Shown in pieces: positions 43,636 to 53,704 of a stretch of 64,000 nt of DNA; position 1 is the first letter of the stretch, and each line of letters starts with the position of its first letter. This stretch comes from Pseudomonas khavaziana (GTDB lineage: Bacteria; Pseudomonadota; Gammaproteobacteria; Pseudomonadales; Pseudomonadaceae), in the NCBI RefSeq assembly GCF_019145205.1, contig NZ_JAHSTT010000002.1, positions 1 to 64,000 on the forward strand, in the 5' to 3' direction. The notes beneath the pieces are model-generated. The model ran no database searches, was not told where the DNA came from, and saw only the letters and a list, made by a program, of their open reading frames with translations. Both the position numbers and the translations under genes were made by a program.

Positions 43636-44405
43636 TGAGCAACGCCTTAATCCGCCTGGAACAGGTCGGCGTCACATTCGCCGGGCAAAAGGTGCTGGAT
43701 AACATCGCGCTGAGCGTGGAGCCTGGGCAAATCGTCACCTTGATCGGGCCCAATGGCGCCGGCAAGACCACCCTGGTGCGCGCCGTACTCGGCTTGCTCA
43801 AGCCCGACAGCGGCAGCGTGTGGCGCAAGCCCAAGCTGCGCGTGGGCTATATGCCGCAAAAGCTGCATGTGGACCCGACGTTGCCGCTGTCCGTATTGCG
43901 CTTCCTGCGTCTGGTGCCCGGCGTCGACCGCGCCCGCGCGCAGGCCGCACTCAAGGAAGTCGGCGCCGAGCAGGTGATCGACAGCCCGGTACAAAGTATC
44001 TCCGGCGGCGAAATGCAGCGTGTGCTGCTGGCCCGTGCTCTGCTGCGCGAGCCGCAGCTACTGGTACTCGATGAGCCCGTACAGGGCGTCGACGTCGCCG
44101 GCCAGGCCGAGCTTTACAGCCTGATCACCCGCTTGCGCGACCGCCATGGCTGCGGCGTGCTGATGGTCTCCCACGACCTGCACCTGGTGATGAGCACTAC
44201 CGACCAGGTTGTCTGCCTCAACCGCCACGTATGCTGCTCCGGCCATCCGGAGCAGGTCAGTAGCGACCCGGCTTTCGTCGAGCTGTTCGGCAAAAATGCC
44301 CAGAGCCTGGCGATCTACCACCACCATCACGACCACGCTCATGACCTGCATGGTGCCGTCGTCGATACTCCCCACGTCCATGGAGATAGCTGCAAGCATG
44401 GCTGA
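43635..44405 (+). CDS. znuC: Zinc ABC transporter ATP-binding protein ZnuC
   Basis: This 256-residue ATPase has Walker A GPNGAGKT, signature [16 protein letters not shown] and Walker B LLVLDEP. Its C-terminal tail is strongly His-rich ([13 protein letters not shown], then [10 protein letters not shown]), which is common in ZnuC of Pseudomonas and may bind zinc. The start at 43635 overlaps the zur stop by one base (TGATG), and the gene overlaps znuB by eight bases. Confidence 0.94.
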   Translation: MSNALIRLEQVGVTFAGQKVLDNIALSVEPGQIVTLIGPNGAGKTTLVRAVLGLLKPDSGSVWRKPKLRVGYMPQKLHVDPTLPLSVLRFLRLVPGVDRARAQAALKEVGAEQVIDSPVQSISGGEMQRVLLARALLREPQLLVLDEPVQGVDVAGQAELYSLITRLRDRHGCGVLMVSHDLHLVMSTTDQVVCLNRHVCCSGHPEQVSSDPAFVELFGKNAQSLAIYHHHHDHAHDLHGAVVDTPHVHGDSCKHG

Positions 44406-45186
44406 TTTTCTGCTCTACGCCCTGCTGGCAGGCTTGGCTCTGGCACTGGTGGCGGGCCCATTGGGCTCGTTCGTGGTCTGGCGGCGCATGGCCTATTTCG
44501 GCGACACCTTGTCCCATGCCGCGCTGCTGGGCGTGGCCATGGGCTTCTTGCTGGATGTTAGCCCGGCCATCGCCGTGACCGTGGGCTGCCTGTTACTGGC
44601 GGTGCTGCTGGTGACCCTGCAACAGCGCCAGCCGCTGGCCTCCGACACGTTACTGGGCATCCTCGCGCCGAGCACCCTGTCCCTGGGCCTGGTGGTGCTG
44701 AGCTTCATGCATGAAGTGCGCATCGACCTGATGGCTTATCTATTCGGGGATTTGCTGGCGATCAGCCCGACTGACCTGGCCTGGATCCTCGGCGGCAGCG
44801 TGGCCGTGCTGACGCTGCTGGTGACCCTGTGGCGGCCGTTGCTGGCGATCACGGTGCATGAAGAGCTGGCCACGGTGGAAGGCTTGCCGGTGCCCGCCCT
44901 GCGCATGGCGTTGATGTTGTTGATCGCGGTGGTGATTGCTGTCGCGATGAAGATAGTCGGCGTATTGTTGATCACGTCGCTGCTGATCATTCCCGCCGCC
45001 GCCGCCCAGCGCCATGCTCGCTCTCCGGAGCAGATGGCAATCGGCGCCAGCTTCCTGGGGATGCTGGCAGTGTGCGGGGGCCTGGCGCTGTCCTGGTTCA
45101 AGGACACCCCGGCCGGACCGTCGATTGTGGTTACGGCGGCCGCCCTGTTTCTGCTGAGTTTTGTCCTGCCCCGTCGAGGGGTGTAG
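44398..45186 (+). CDS. znuB: Zinc ABC transporter permease ZnuB
   Basis: This 262-residue ABC-3 family permease has about seven or eight membrane helices, with [23 protein letters not shown] near the N-terminus and [19 protein letters not shown] in the second half, both family signatures. The eight-base overlap with znuC shows translational coupling. It completes the high-affinity zinc importer. Confidence 0.94.
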   Translation: MADFLLYALLAGLALALVAGPLGSFVVWRRMAYFGDTLSHAALLGVAMGFLLDVSPAIAVTVGCLLLAVLLVTLQQRQPLASDTLLGILAPSTLSLGLVVLSFMHEVRIDLMAYLFGDLLAISPTDLAWILGGSVAVLTLLVTLWRPLLAITVHEELATVEGLPVPALRMALMLLIAVVIAVAMKIVGVLLITSLLIIPAAAAQRHARSPEQMAIGASFLGMLAVCGGLALSWFKDTPAGPSIVVTAAALFLLSFVLPRRGV

Positions 45187-45223
45187 ACTTGCTCGCTTTT
45201 TGCGCAAATAGAGAGTCGCAGGA

Positions 45224-45943
45224 ATGAAGCCGTTCACCTCCCGTTATCTGCTCCTTGCCGCATTTTCCCTGCTGCTGGGCGCCTGTCAAAGCACGCCGCC
45301 CGCTGCCCCCGAGGCCCCGGACGCACGCGCTGTGACCATCGCGCAGCTGGAGCAAAACCTGGCCAGCAGCGAGCTGGCAACCGCCGAAGACCAACTTGCG
45401 GCGTTGCAGGCCCAGTCGCCTAACGACCCCGCACTTGAGGCCTATCAGCGTCAATTGGCCGAAGCCTACCTGCAGCGCAGTCAGATCGTGCTGCAAAAAG
45501 GCGACGTCAATGTCGCCGCCACAGCCCTGAGCCGTGCCCGCGCACTGATGCCCAAGGCGCCCGCACTGACCGGTGGCGTCAACAGCGCCATCAGCCATGC
45601 GCGCAAGGCCGAACTGGATCAGGCAGAAGCCGCACTGAAAGCCGCCGAAGCCAAGCCGGCGGCCAAGGTCATCGACCCGGCGGCGCCCAGCACCACGGTG
45701 GCGTTGAACCTCGCGGATATCGACGACATGCGTCATCAGTTGGATGCCATCGCTACCGACGTGGTGAATTACCAGTGCGACGTCAGCATTCAAGTGCCGC
45801 GCACCCAGGACTACCCGTGGCTGGCCACATTGCTGACCAAACGGGTGAAGCGGATTGATTCGGGGTACGACCTGAAGATTCACCGGCAGATTCTGAAACA
45901 TATTCCGGCGCAGGTTGTGCTGATTCCGCGCAAGGCGGACTAA
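45224..45943 (+). CDS. Lipoprotein with helical/TPR-like body
   Basis: This 239-residue protein has a lipobox LLGAC (Cys21). An alanine-rich alpha-helical region follows (about residues 40-155), with TPR-like spacing: LASSELATAEDQLAALQAQ, then LAEAYLQRSQ. The C-terminus is conserved (about residues 165-239; DYPWLATLLTKRVKRIDSGYDLKIHRQ). It follows znuB by 37 bases and occupies the same place in P. aeruginosa (from memory, PA5502). Function unknown; possible link to envelope assembly. Confidence 0.82.
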   Translation: MKPFTSRYLLLAAFSLLLGACQSTPPAAPEAPDARAVTIAQLEQNLASSELATAEDQLAALQAQSPNDPALEAYQRQLAEAYLQRSQIVLQKGDVNVAATALSRARALMPKAPALTGGVNSAISHARKAELDQAEAALKAAEAKPAAKVIDPAAPSTTVALNLADIDDMRHQLDAIATDVVNYQCDVSIQVPRTQDYPWLATLLTKRVKRIDSGYDLKIHRQILKHIPAQVVLIPRKAD

Positions 45944-45947
45944 AGAG

Positions 45948-46018
45948 CATCGGGAACAAGCCCCTCCCACACTTGAATGTCTTAACAATTCAAGTGTGGG
46001 AGGGGCTTGCTCCCGATG
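45948..46018. repeat. Compact REP hairpin between convergent genes
   Basis: Two inverted REP copies of the shorter GTGGGAGGGGCTTGC form are separated by only about nine bases. They form an almost perfect 31-bp stem from CATCGGGAACAAGCCCCTCC (45948) to the mirrored copy ending at 46018. It sits exactly between the convergent lipoprotein and katE stops and may act as a bidirectional terminator. Confidence 0.85.
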
Positions 46019-46042
46019 ACGATCTAACTAACAACCCTGAGT

Positions 46043-48184
46043 TTAGGCCGGAATCGCCTTGGATTTCGGCTCCCGCTCCCACACCCGATGCTGAGCAATC
46101 GCAGCAAAGAACGCCTTGAACGCCTTGGCATCAGCGCCCACGATCAACCCCGCATCCGCTTCCAGCTTCAGCAGGTCCAGCAACGGCTTCACATCACTGG
46201 CCACCGCAATCGCCTTGAGGTGCTTGTAAGCTTCCAGCACGTAATGCAACGCCACACCATCACCGCTCAGTGCTTTGACAGACTCTGCACCGCCTGGGAT
46301 AAACACCGCGTCAAAGGCAATGGACGGCATGCCTTCCATCGAAGCGTCTACCGGTAGCGTTTTGCCATCTGCGGTAGTCACAGGCGCCGACGTCGGCCCC
46401 AGCAATTTGGCATGGGCGCCTTCAGCCTCCAGCGCGGCCTTAAGCGCATCAATCGCCGCACCATCCACGCCGTTAGCCGCCAGAATCGCCACTTTGCGCG
46501 TCTTGATATCACCCGACAGCAAGTTCACCTGGCTCAACGCTGGCGATTCTTTCAGCGATGTCTCACGCGCTGGGACTGTGCCTTTGGTCGGCGCCGGCAC
46601 GCCCAGGTTTTGCGCAACGCGCTTGGCCAATTCCAGATCGATATTGGCCAGAATCTCATTCACCTGGCGCGCACGGATAAACTCACGTTCCACCTTGCCC
46701 AACTCGAAGCTATAGGCCGCGATGATGTGCTCTTTCTCGTGATGGCTCATGCTGTTGTAAAACAGCGTAGCCTGGGAGAAGTGATCACCGAAAGACTCAC
46801 TGCGCTCGCGCACTTTGTTGGCGTCGACACGCTCGTAATAGGTTTCGAAGCCACCATCCTGCGGCGCAGGCGGGGTTTCTTTCGGCCAACCGCCATCAAT
46901 CGAGTTTGGTTCGTACGAAGCACGGCCTTTGTCGATGACCGTACGATGCTGGGCATCGCGCTGGCCGTTATGGAACGGCACCACAGGTCGGTTGATCGGG
47001 ATCTCGTGGAAGTTCGGCCCGCCCAGACGGCTGATCTGAGTATCCGTATAGGAAAACAGACGGCCTTGCAGCAGCGGGTCGTTGGTAAAGTCGATACCCG
47101 GCACGATATGGCCTGGGCAGAAAGCGACCTGCTCTACCTCAGCGAAGAAGTTATCCGGGTTGCGGTTGAGTACCATCTTGCCCAGCGGCGTAATCGGTAC
47201 CAGCTCCTCGGGGATAATCTTGGTGGGGTCGAGCAAGTCGAAATCGAACTTGTGTTCGTCTTCTTCCGCCACGATCTGCACACCCAGTTCCCACTCAGGA
47301 TAGTCGCCGCTTTCAATCGATTCCCACAGGTCACGACGGTGGTAATCGGTGTCTTTACCGGCAAGTTTCTGCGCTTCATCCCACACCAGGGAGCAGGTGC
47401 CTACCTTCGGCCGCCAGTGGAATTTGACGAAGCTGGATTTGCCTTCGGTATTGATCAGGCGGAAGGTGTGCACACCAAATCCCTGCATGGCCCGCAGGCT
47501 TTTCGGAATGGCCCGGTCAGACATGGCCCAGATCACCATGTGCGCCGACTCCGGCTGCAGCGAAACGAAATCCCAGAACGTATCGTGGGCCGAGCCACCG
47601 GTAGGAATTTCGTTGTGGGGCTCAGGTTTTACCGCATGCACAAAGTCAGGAAACTTGATCGCATCCTGAATGAAGAACACCGGCATGTTATTGCCCACCA
47701 GGTCAAAGTTGCCTTCCTCGGTGAAGAACTTCACGGCAAAACCACGTACGTCACGTACGGTATCGCCCGAGCCACGCGGGCCCTGCACCGTGGAAAATCG
47801 TGCGAACACTGGGGTTTTATGCTCAGGAGTACGCAGGAAACCAGCCTTGGTCAGCGCCGAATGGTCTTCATAAGATTGGAAATAACCGTGGGCGCCAGTA
47901 CCACGAGCATGCACGATGCGCTCCGGGATACGTTCATGGTCAAAATGCGTGATTTTTTCACGCATGATGAAGTCTTCCAGCAACGAAGGGCCACGGGCGC
48001 CGACTTTGAGGGTGTTCTGGTTATCGGCAATCTTTACGCCTTGGTTGGTGCGCAGGGCCTGGCCGGTCGCATCGGAACGGAATTCTTCCAGGGCCTGCAG
48101 CTTGGCGTTGGTGTTGCCACGGTCCAGGGTATCAGTACCCGCGACTTCACTCTTGGCCGGGGTGGCTGGCTTCTTGATACTCAT
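46043..48184 (-). CDS. katE: Catalase HPII, large-subunit with GATase-like C-terminal domain
   Basis: This 713-residue clade 2 catalase removes hydrogen peroxide. The distal His is in [14 protein letters not shown], the segment [17 protein letters not shown] follows, and the proximal haem Tyr is in [14 protein letters not shown]. The extra C-terminal flavodoxin/class I glutamine-amidotransferase-like domain begins near residue 565 ([20 protein letters not shown]), diagnostic for HPII. It has a strong Shine-Dalgarno (AAGGAG) and is divergent from metN. It is inserted between the lipoprotein and met genes, which are adjacent in PAO1 as I recall. Confidence 0.95.
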   Translation of the reverse strand: MSIKKPATPAKSEVAGTDTLDRGNTNAKLQALEEFRSDATGQALRTNQGVKIADNQNTLKVGARGPSLLEDFIMREKITHFDHERIPERIVHARGTGAHGYFQSYEDHSALTKAGFLRTPEHKTPVFARFSTVQGPRGSGDTVRDVRGFAVKFFTEEGNFDLVGNNMPVFFIQDAIKFPDFVHAVKPEPHNEIPTGGSAHDTFWDFVSLQPESAHMVIWAMSDRAIPKSLRAMQGFGVHTFRLINTEGKSSFVKFHWRPKVGTCSLVWDEAQKLAGKDTDYHRRDLWESIESGDYPEWELGVQIVAEEDEHKFDFDLLDPTKIIPEELVPITPLGKMVLNRNPDNFFAEVEQVAFCPGHIVPGIDFTNDPLLQGRLFSYTDTQISRLGGPNFHEIPINRPVVPFHNGQRDAQHRTVIDKGRASYEPNSIDGGWPKETPPAPQDGGFETYYERVDANKVRERSESFGDHFSQATLFYNSMSHHEKEHIIAAYSFELGKVEREFIRARQVNEILANIDLELAKRVAQNLGVPAPTKGTVPARETSLKESPALSQVNLLSGDIKTRKVAILAANGVDGAAIDALKAALEAEGAHAKLLGPTSAPVTTADGKTLPVDASMEGMPSIAFDAVFIPGGAESVKALSGDGVALHYVLEAYKHLKAIAVASDVKPLLDLLKLEADAGLIVGADAKAFKAFFAAIAQHRVWEREPKSKAIPA

Positions 48185-48242
48185 CAGTCAAAACTCCTTA
48201 TTCAAAGTGGCCAGAGCGGTCCCCGGCTCGTTTGAGCAAAAC

Positions 48243-48261
48243 CCCAGGCACGGCACCTGGG
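48243..48261 (-). other. Terminator-like hairpin in the katE leader
   Basis: CCCAGG (48243-48248) and CCTGGG (48256-48261) form a stem which on the minus strand is followed by GGTTTTGC. It lies about 60 bases upstream of the katE start, between katE and the divergent metN, so it is either in the katE 5' UTR or a leftover from an earlier gene arrangement. Confidence 0.4.
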
Positions 48262-48449
48262 AAATCGAGTTGCTTAAGTAATGACTGACGCGGTTTTGCA
48301 CCGTTCCTTTTTTATGACCTTTGATCGCGTTATTGCCAAATGACTGGATGAATGCGAAATAAATGCTAAGAAACGCTATACGGACAGGCTAAAATGCGCG
48401 CCCGGCTAACCGCTGATCCCTTTTCAATGCGCCCCACAAGGTTCGCTAC

Positions 48450-49457
48450 GTGATCGAGTTTCAAAACGTTCATAAAACCTACCGCGTCGCCGGTAAGGAT
48501 ATCCCCGCACTGCACCCCACCAGCCTGCGCGTCGAGAACGGCCAGGTGTTTGGCCTGATTGGCCATTCGGGTGCAGGTAAAAGCACCCTGCTGCGCCTGA
48601 TCAACCGCCTGGAAGAGCCCAGCGGTGGCCAGATCAGCGTGGATGGCGAAGAAGTCACCGCCCTGGACGCCAACGGCCTGCGCCGGTTCCGCCAGCAGGT
48701 CGGCATGATCTTCCAGCACTTCAACCTGCTGGCGTCCAAGACCGTCGCCGACAACGTGGCGCTGCCGTTGACCCTGGCTGGTGAGCTGTCGCGCAAGGCC
48801 ATCGACCAACGCGTCGCCGAACTGCTCGCGCGCGTCGGCCTGTCGGACCACGCCAAGAAGTACCCGGCGCAGTTATCCGGCGGCCAGAAGCAACGTGTCG
48901 GCATCGCCCGTGCCTTGGCGACCAAACCAAAAATCTTGCTGTGCGACGAAGCCACCAGCGCCCTTGATCCGCAAACCACTGCGTCGGTCCTGCAACTGCT
49001 GGCCGAGATCAACCGCGAGCTGAACCTGACCATCGTGCTGATCACCCATGAAATGGATGTGATCCGCCGCGTGTGCGACCAGGTCGCCGTGATGGACGCC
49101 GGCGTGATCGTCGAGCAAGGCTCGGTGGCCGACGTGTTCCTGCATCCCCAGCACCCAACCACCAAGCGCTTTGTACAGGAAGCCGAACAGGTCGACGAAG
49201 GCGAGCAGCGCGACGACTTCGCCCATGTACCAGGCCGTATCGTGCGCCTGACATTCCAGGGTGAAGCGACCTACGCGCCACTGCTGGGTACCGTCGCCCG
49301 GGAAACGGGTGTGGACTACAGCATCCTTGCCGGTCGTATCGACCGCATCAAAGACATCCCTTACGGGCAACTGACTCTCGCCGTCACCGGCGGTGACATG
49401 GAAGCCGCGTTTGCGCGCTTCACCGCCGCCGACGTTCACATGGAGGTCCTGCGCTGA
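48450..49457 (+). CDS. metN: Methionine ABC transporter ATP-binding protein
   Basis: This 335-residue ATPase has Walker A GHSGAGKS, signature [15 protein letters not shown], Walker [15 protein letters not shown] and a C-terminal NIL regulatory domain (about residues 255-335) that binds methionine and inhibits transport. It starts at GTG with AAGG upstream. Its end overlaps metI by one base. I see no SAM riboswitch in the leader. Confidence 0.95.
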   Translation: MIEFQNVHKTYRVAGKDIPALHPTSLRVENGQVFGLIGHSGAGKSTLLRLINRLEEPSGGQISVDGEEVTALDANGLRRFRQQVGMIFQHFNLLASKTVADNVALPLTLAGELSRKAIDQRVAELLARVGLSDHAKKYPAQLSGGQKQRVGIARALATKPKILLCDEATSALDPQTTASVLQLLAEINRELNLTIVLITHEMDVIRRVCDQVAVMDAGVIVEQGSVADVFLHPQHPTTKRFVQEAEQVDEGEQRDDFAHVPGRIVRLTFQGEATYAPLLGTVARETGVDYSILAGRIDRIKDIPYGQLTLAVTGGDMEAAFARFTAADVHMEVLR

Positions 49458-50131
49458 TGGACGTTTTCCTGAGTTTTTTTGCCAACATCGACTGGTCTGA
49501 AATCTGGCTCGCCACCGGCGACACCATGACTATGCTGTTCGGTTCGCTGTTCTTCACCGTGCTGCTGGGCCTGCCCCTGGGCGTGCTGCTGTTCCTGACC
49601 AGCCCGCGCCAGCTGTTCGAACAAAAAGGCCTGTATGCGCTGTTGTCGCTGATCGTAAACATCCTGCGGTCGCTGCCGTTCATCATTCTGCTGATCGTGA
49701 TGATTCCGTTCACGGTACTGATCACCGGCACGTCGCTGGGTGTCGCCGGTGCGATCCCACCGCTGGTCGTCGGCGCTACGCCATTCTTTGCGCGCCTGGT
49801 GGAAACCGCACTGCGCGAAGTGGACCGTGGCATCATCGAAGCCACTCAAGCCATGGGGGCTACCACCCGCCAGATCATCACCAACGCCCTGTTGCCCGAA
49901 GCCCGCCCTGGCATTTTCGCGGCGATTACAGTGACGGCGATTACATTGGTTTCCTACACCGCAATGGCCGGTGTGGTTGGTGCTGGCGGCCTGGGCGACC
50001 TGGCAATCCGCTTTGGCTACCAACGCTTCCAGACCGATGTGATGGTGGTCACTGTGGTGATGCTGTTGATTCTGGTGCAAATTCTGCAAACCGTCGGCGA
50101 CAGGCTGGTGGTGCACTTTTCTCGAAAATAA
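49457..50131 (+). CDS. metI: Methionine ABC transporter permease
   Basis: This 224-residue permease has five membrane helices and the inner-membrane component loop EATQAMGATTRQIITNALLPEARPGI in outline (EAA-type motif that contacts the ATPase). The start at TGATG overlaps the metN stop. Confidence 0.95.
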   Translation: MDVFLSFFANIDWSEIWLATGDTMTMLFGSLFFTVLLGLPLGVLLFLTSPRQLFEQKGLYALLSLIVNILRSLPFIILLIVMIPFTVLITGTSLGVAGAIPPLVVGATPFFARLVETALREVDRGIIEATQAMGATTRQIITNALLPEARPGIFAAITVTAITLVSYTAMAGVVGAGGLGDLAIRFGYQRFQTDVMVVTVVMLLILVQILQTVGDRLVVHFSRK

Positions 50132-50182
50132 CGGCCATTGCCGGCCCAGAGCCGGCAGATGCCCGAACAAGGAGCTTGCTGG

Positions 50183-50953
50183 ATGAAAAAACTACTGGTT
50201 GCCTTCGCTGCCGTTGCCGCGTTTTCCGCCCATGCCGAGACTATCAAGGTCGCTGCCTCACCGGTGCCTCACGCGGAAATTCTCGAATTCGTGAAGCCTG
50301 CCCTTGCCAAAGAAGGCGTGGACTTGCAGGTCAAAGTCTTCACCGACTACGTGCAGCCCAACGTGCAAGTCGCCGAAAAGCGTCTGGACGCCAACTTCTT
50401 CCAGCACCAGCCGTACCTGGATGAATTCAACAAAGCCAAGGGCACTCACCTGGTGAGCGTTGGCGGCGTGCACTTGGAACCCCTGGGCGCCTACTCCAGC
50501 AAGTACAAGAAACTGGACGAACTGCCAAGCGGCGCCAACGTGGTAATCCCGAACGACGCCACCAATGGCGGTCGTGCGCTGTTGCTGCTGGCCAAGAACG
50601 GCCTGATCACCCTGAAGGACCCGACCGACATCCTGTCGACCATCAAGGACATCACCGCGAACCCGAAAAACCTGAAATTCCGCGAACTGGAAGCCGCCAC
50701 TTTGCCGCGCGTGCTGACCCAGGTCGACCTGGCGCTGATCAACACCAACTACGCCCTGGAAGCCAAGCTGGACCCATCCAAGGATGCCCTGGTAATCGAA
50801 GGCAGCGACTCGCCTTACGTGAACATCCTGGTGACTCGAGAAGACAACAAGGATTCGGACGCAGTGAAGAAGCTGATTGCAGCACTGCACACGCCCGAAG
50901 TGAAAAAATTCATCGAAGAGAAGTACAAAGGCGCGATCAAGCCAGCATTCTGA
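50183..50953 (+). CDS. metQ: Methionine-binding protein MetQ
   Basis: This 256-residue NlpA-family binding protein has a signal peptide (MKKLLVAFAAVAAFSAHAET; cleavage near residue 19) without a lipobox cysteine, so it is probably a soluble periplasmic form. Family motifs are VAASPVPHAEILEFVKP, DANFFQHQPYLDEFN and ALINTNYALEA. The ATG at 50183 has AAGGAG upstream. Confidence 0.94.
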   Translation: MKKLLVAFAAVAAFSAHAETIKVAASPVPHAEILEFVKPALAKEGVDLQVKVFTDYVQPNVQVAEKRLDANFFQHQPYLDEFNKAKGTHLVSVGGVHLEPLGAYSSKYKKLDELPSGANVVIPNDATNGGRALLLLAKNGLITLKDPTDILSTIKDITANPKNLKFRELEAATLPRVLTQVDLALINTNYALEAKLDPSKDALVIEGSDSPYVNILVTREDNKDSDAVKKLIAALHTPEVKKFIEEKYKGAIKPAF

Positions 50954-50984
50954 TCCGCCTCGATCTCCAGCACACTGAAGATCA

Positions 50985-51080
50985 AAATGTGGGAGGGGGC
51001 TTGCTCCCGATAGCGGTGGGTCAGTCAACATCTTCATCGACTGACACCCTGCTATCGGTAGCAAGCCCCCTCCCACATTT
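50985..51080. repeat. REPIN, GTGGGAGGGGGCTTGC type
   Basis: An inverted pair (AAATGTGGGAGGGGGCTTGC from 50985; mirror ending at 51080) encloses an imperfectly symmetric GTCAGTC-GACTGAC stem. It lies between the convergent metQ and sco genes, which is also where gene order departs from that of P. aeruginosa. Confidence 0.92.
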
Positions 51081-51095
51081 GCTTTGTGCTGCCTG

Positions 51096-51731
51096 CTACT
51101 TTCGCTGTAGCAGCACTGGCAACTGCGCTACCAGTTTTTGGTTGTTCAACGGCGCACGGATAAACCCACGCTGGGTACCGTCCGGGCCGATCAGCGCGAG
51201 GTTGCCGCTGTGATCCACGGTGTAGTTCGGCTTGCTGGTATCCGCCGGAATGAAGGGTATGCTCACGGCATTCGAAACCTTCTGCACATCCTCTACAGTC
51301 GCGCCGGTCAGGCCCTCGAATTGCGGATCGAAGTAGCCCAGGTACTGCTTGAGCTGGGTCGGGGTGTCGCGGTTCGGATCGACGCTGACCAGGATCACCT
51401 GCAACTTATCCACAGCCTCTTTGGGCAGCTCGCTCTTGATCTGGCGCAGTTGGGCGAGGGTGGTCGGGCAAATATCCGGGCAGAAGGTGTAGCCAAAAAA
51501 CAGCAGGCTCCACTTGCCTTTCAATTCATTGACCAGCACCGGCTGGCCGTCCTGGTTGGTCATACTCACCGAAGGTAACTGGCGGCTTTGCGGCAACAGG
51601 ATGATGCCGGCGTCGATCAGCGCGGTGGGGTCGCCCTGGCCTTTGCCCGAGAGCACTTTGTTAACGGTCAGGCCCATGATCAACGCCACCAGGGCCACAA
51701 GGATGAAAACGGTTTTTTGAGTTCGAGTCAT
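51096..51731 (-). CDS. SCO1/SenC copper chaperone
   Basis: This 211-residue membrane-anchored protein (helix about residues 8-26) has a thioredoxin fold carrying the Sco copper site Cys84-PDI-Cys88 and His174 ([10 protein letters not shown]). It delivers copper to the CuA site of cytochrome oxidase subunit II. It is the last gene of the cox cluster, overlapping the cyoE stop by four bases (ATGA). Confidence 0.93.
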   Translation of the reverse strand: MTRTQKTVFILVALVALIMGLTVNKVLSGKGQGDPTALIDAGIILLPQSRQLPSVSMTNQDGQPVLVNELKGKWSLLFFGYTFCPDICPTTLAQLRQIKSELPKEAVDKLQVILVSVDPNRDTPTQLKQYLGYFDPQFEGLTGATVEDVQKVSNAVSIPFIPADTSKPNYTVDHSGNLALIGPDGTQRGFIRAPLNNQKLVAQLPVLLQRK

Positions 51732-52627
51732 AGGTTCAACAGTAAGTAGTGGTCTACGAGCAGGGCGATAAACAACAGGAACAGGTACCAGATAGAGTAC
51801 TTGAACGTGTTGATCGCCGCGTGCGGCTTGCTGCCACGGTACAGCACCCAGGCCCATTGCAGAAAGCGCGCCCCCAATACCAAGGCACAAGCCAGGTAGA
51901 GCAGGCCGCTCATATGAATGACGTAGGGCAACAGGCTCACCGCCAGCAGGGCAAAGGTATACAGCAGGATGTGCACCTTGGTGTAGTGCTCCCCATGGGT
52001 GACCGGCAGCATCGGAATGTCAGCCTTGGCATATTCCTCTTTGCGGTGGATGGCCAGGGCCCAGAAGTGTGGCGGGGTCCAGGCGAAGATGATCAGTACC
52101 AGCAGCAGGGGTTCGGCACTCACATGCCCGGTGACGGCGACCCAGCCCAGCAGTGGCGGCGCTGCGCCGGCGAGGCCGCCGATGACGATATTCTGCGGCG
52201 TCGCACGCTTGAGAAAACCGGTGTAGATCACCGCGTAACCGAGCAGTGAAGCCAACGTCAGCCATGCCGCCAGCGGGTTGGTGAATGCAAGCAGCAGGGC
52301 CAATCCCGCAACAGCCAGAAACAATGCAAACGCTAACGCCGCAACCGGCGATACACGCCCCTCGGCCATCGGGCGTTTATGGGTACGCGCCATCACCGCA
52401 TCAATCCGTCGATCGACAACGTGGTTCACCGCCGCCGCGCCGCCGGCACACAGGGCAATGCCCAGGTTGCCGAAAAGCAGCACCGTCCACGGCACCCCGG
52501 CGCGGGTGGCGAGAAACATGCCCACCAGCGAGGTGATCAGCATCAGCACCACTACTTTCGGCTTGGTCAGCTCCAGATAATCGCGCCAGATCGCCTGATC
52601 GCGACGTGCGCCGATCAAGGTCGCCAT
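51728..52627 (-). CDS. cyoE: Protohaem IX farnesyltransferase (haem o synthase)
   Basis: This 299-residue UbiA-family prenyltransferase has about nine membrane helices. Its first prenyl-binding motif is [19 protein letters not shown]. It converts haem b to haem o, the precursor of haem a for the oxidase in this cluster. It overlaps ctaA by 13 bases. Confidence 0.95.
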   Translation of the reverse strand: MATLIGARRDQAIWRDYLELTKPKVVVLMLITSLVGMFLATRAGVPWTVLLFGNLGIALCAGGAAAVNHVVDRRIDAVMARTHKRPMAEGRVSPVAALAFALFLAVAGLALLLAFTNPLAAWLTLASLLGYAVIYTGFLKRATPQNIVIGGLAGAAPPLLGWVAVTGHVSAEPLLLVLIIFAWTPPHFWALAIHRKEEYAKADIPMLPVTHGEHYTKVHILLYTFALLAVSLLPYVIHMSGLLYLACALVLGARFLQWAWVLYRGSKPHAAINTFKYSIWYLFLLFIALLVDHYLLLNL

Positions 52628-53694
52628 GGCATTTCTCCTTTAAGGGTGATCAGGCCCGAAACCCGTTTGCGCGGGCTGAAACGCCAGCCGAACGGTAACT
52701 GGTGGCGAACCCGGACCAGGCTGGTACGGGCGTGGTAATTGACCAGTACCAGGGTTAGTAACAACGCCGCTCCACCCGCGTTATGCCCCACCGCCACGGG
52801 CAACGGCAGGCCGAAAGCCACATTGCTCACCCCCAGGCTGATTTGCGCAGCCAGGGCGATCAACAACAAACCCGCCAGCCGCGTCATGCCCACGGCGCGA
52901 AGCTGCCAGGCCAGGCCCAGCAGCACCAGGGTGACCAGTACAGCGCCGATGCGATGGGTCAGGTGGATCGCCGTGCGCGCCTCGCTGTCGAGCTGGCCGC
53001 CCAAGTAATTGGGACCAATGTGCTGGGTCAGGTGAAAGCCATTGGCAAAATCTGCCGCCGGCCACCATTGACCGTGGCAGGTCGGCAGGTCGACACAGGC
53101 CACGGCCGCATAGTTGGAGCTGACCCAACCGCCCAACGCGATCTGCCCGATCACCAGTACCAGCCCCGCCGTCGCCCAATACTGCAGGCGCTTGGGCACA
53201 ATCAGCGCCGGCAGCACGCCAGATAAACGCAGGGTCAGCAAAAACAGCAGGCTCAAGGTCGCAAAACCACCCAACAGGTGCCCGGTGACGACTTGCGGCC
53301 ACAACTTCAAGGTCACCGTCCACATGCCAAAGGCGGCTTGGGCGAATACCACCACCAACACAAACATGGGCAATTTCACCGGCTGGCCCGGATCACGCCG
53401 ATGGCTCCACGAGCGCGCGGCCAGTAGCGCGATCAATAGCCCCAGGCTGCCCGCGAAATAGCGATGGGTCATCTCGGCCCAGCCTTTGTCAGCCTCTACC
53501 GGTGTGTCGGGAAAATGCAGTTCGGCATGGGCCAATTGGGCTTCGCTGTTGGGCACGCTGATAAAACCGTAGCAACCCGGCCAATCCGGGCAGCCCAGGC
53601 CGGCATGGGTCAGGCGCGTGTAGGCGCCTAGCAGCACCACAATCAGCGCCAGCAACGTGGCAAACAGCGCGAGACGAAATCCAGGCTTGGCCAT
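52615..53694 (-). CDS. ctaA: Haem A synthase (CtaA/COX15 family)
   Basis: This 359-residue membrane protein with about eight helices contains [19 protein letters not shown] at the N-terminus and paired haem-ligand histidines ([31 protein letters not shown]). A loop cysteine pair CVDLPTCHG is also visible. It oxidises haem o to haem a. It sits between the Sco-like gene and cyoE. Confidence 0.94.
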   Translation of the reverse strand: MAKPGFRLALFATLLALIVVLLGAYTRLTHAGLGCPDWPGCYGFISVPNSEAQLAHAELHFPDTPVEADKGWAEMTHRYFAGSLGLLIALLAARSWSHRRDPGQPVKLPMFVLVVVFAQAAFGMWTVTLKLWPQVVTGHLLGGFATLSLLFLLTLRLSGVLPALIVPKRLQYWATAGLVLVIGQIALGGWVSSNYAAVACVDLPTCHGQWWPAADFANGFHLTQHIGPNYLGGQLDSEARTAIHLTHRIGAVLVTLVLLGLAWQLRAVGMTRLAGLLLIALAAQISLGVSNVAFGLPLPVAVGHNAGGAALLLTLVLVNYHARTSLVRVRHQLPFGWRFSPRKRVSGLITLKGEMPWRP

Positions 53695-53704
53695 GACGAT
53701 GCCC

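Noticed and set aside
46412..48235. 607-codon plus-strand ORF antisense to katE
   Set aside because: It mirrors katE codon structure, lacks a Shine-Dalgarno and shows no domain; katE is unambiguous.
48238..48449. SAM riboswitch upstream of metN
   Set aside because: I looked for the conserved stems and saw none; Pseudomonas metN leaders generally lack this riboswitch.
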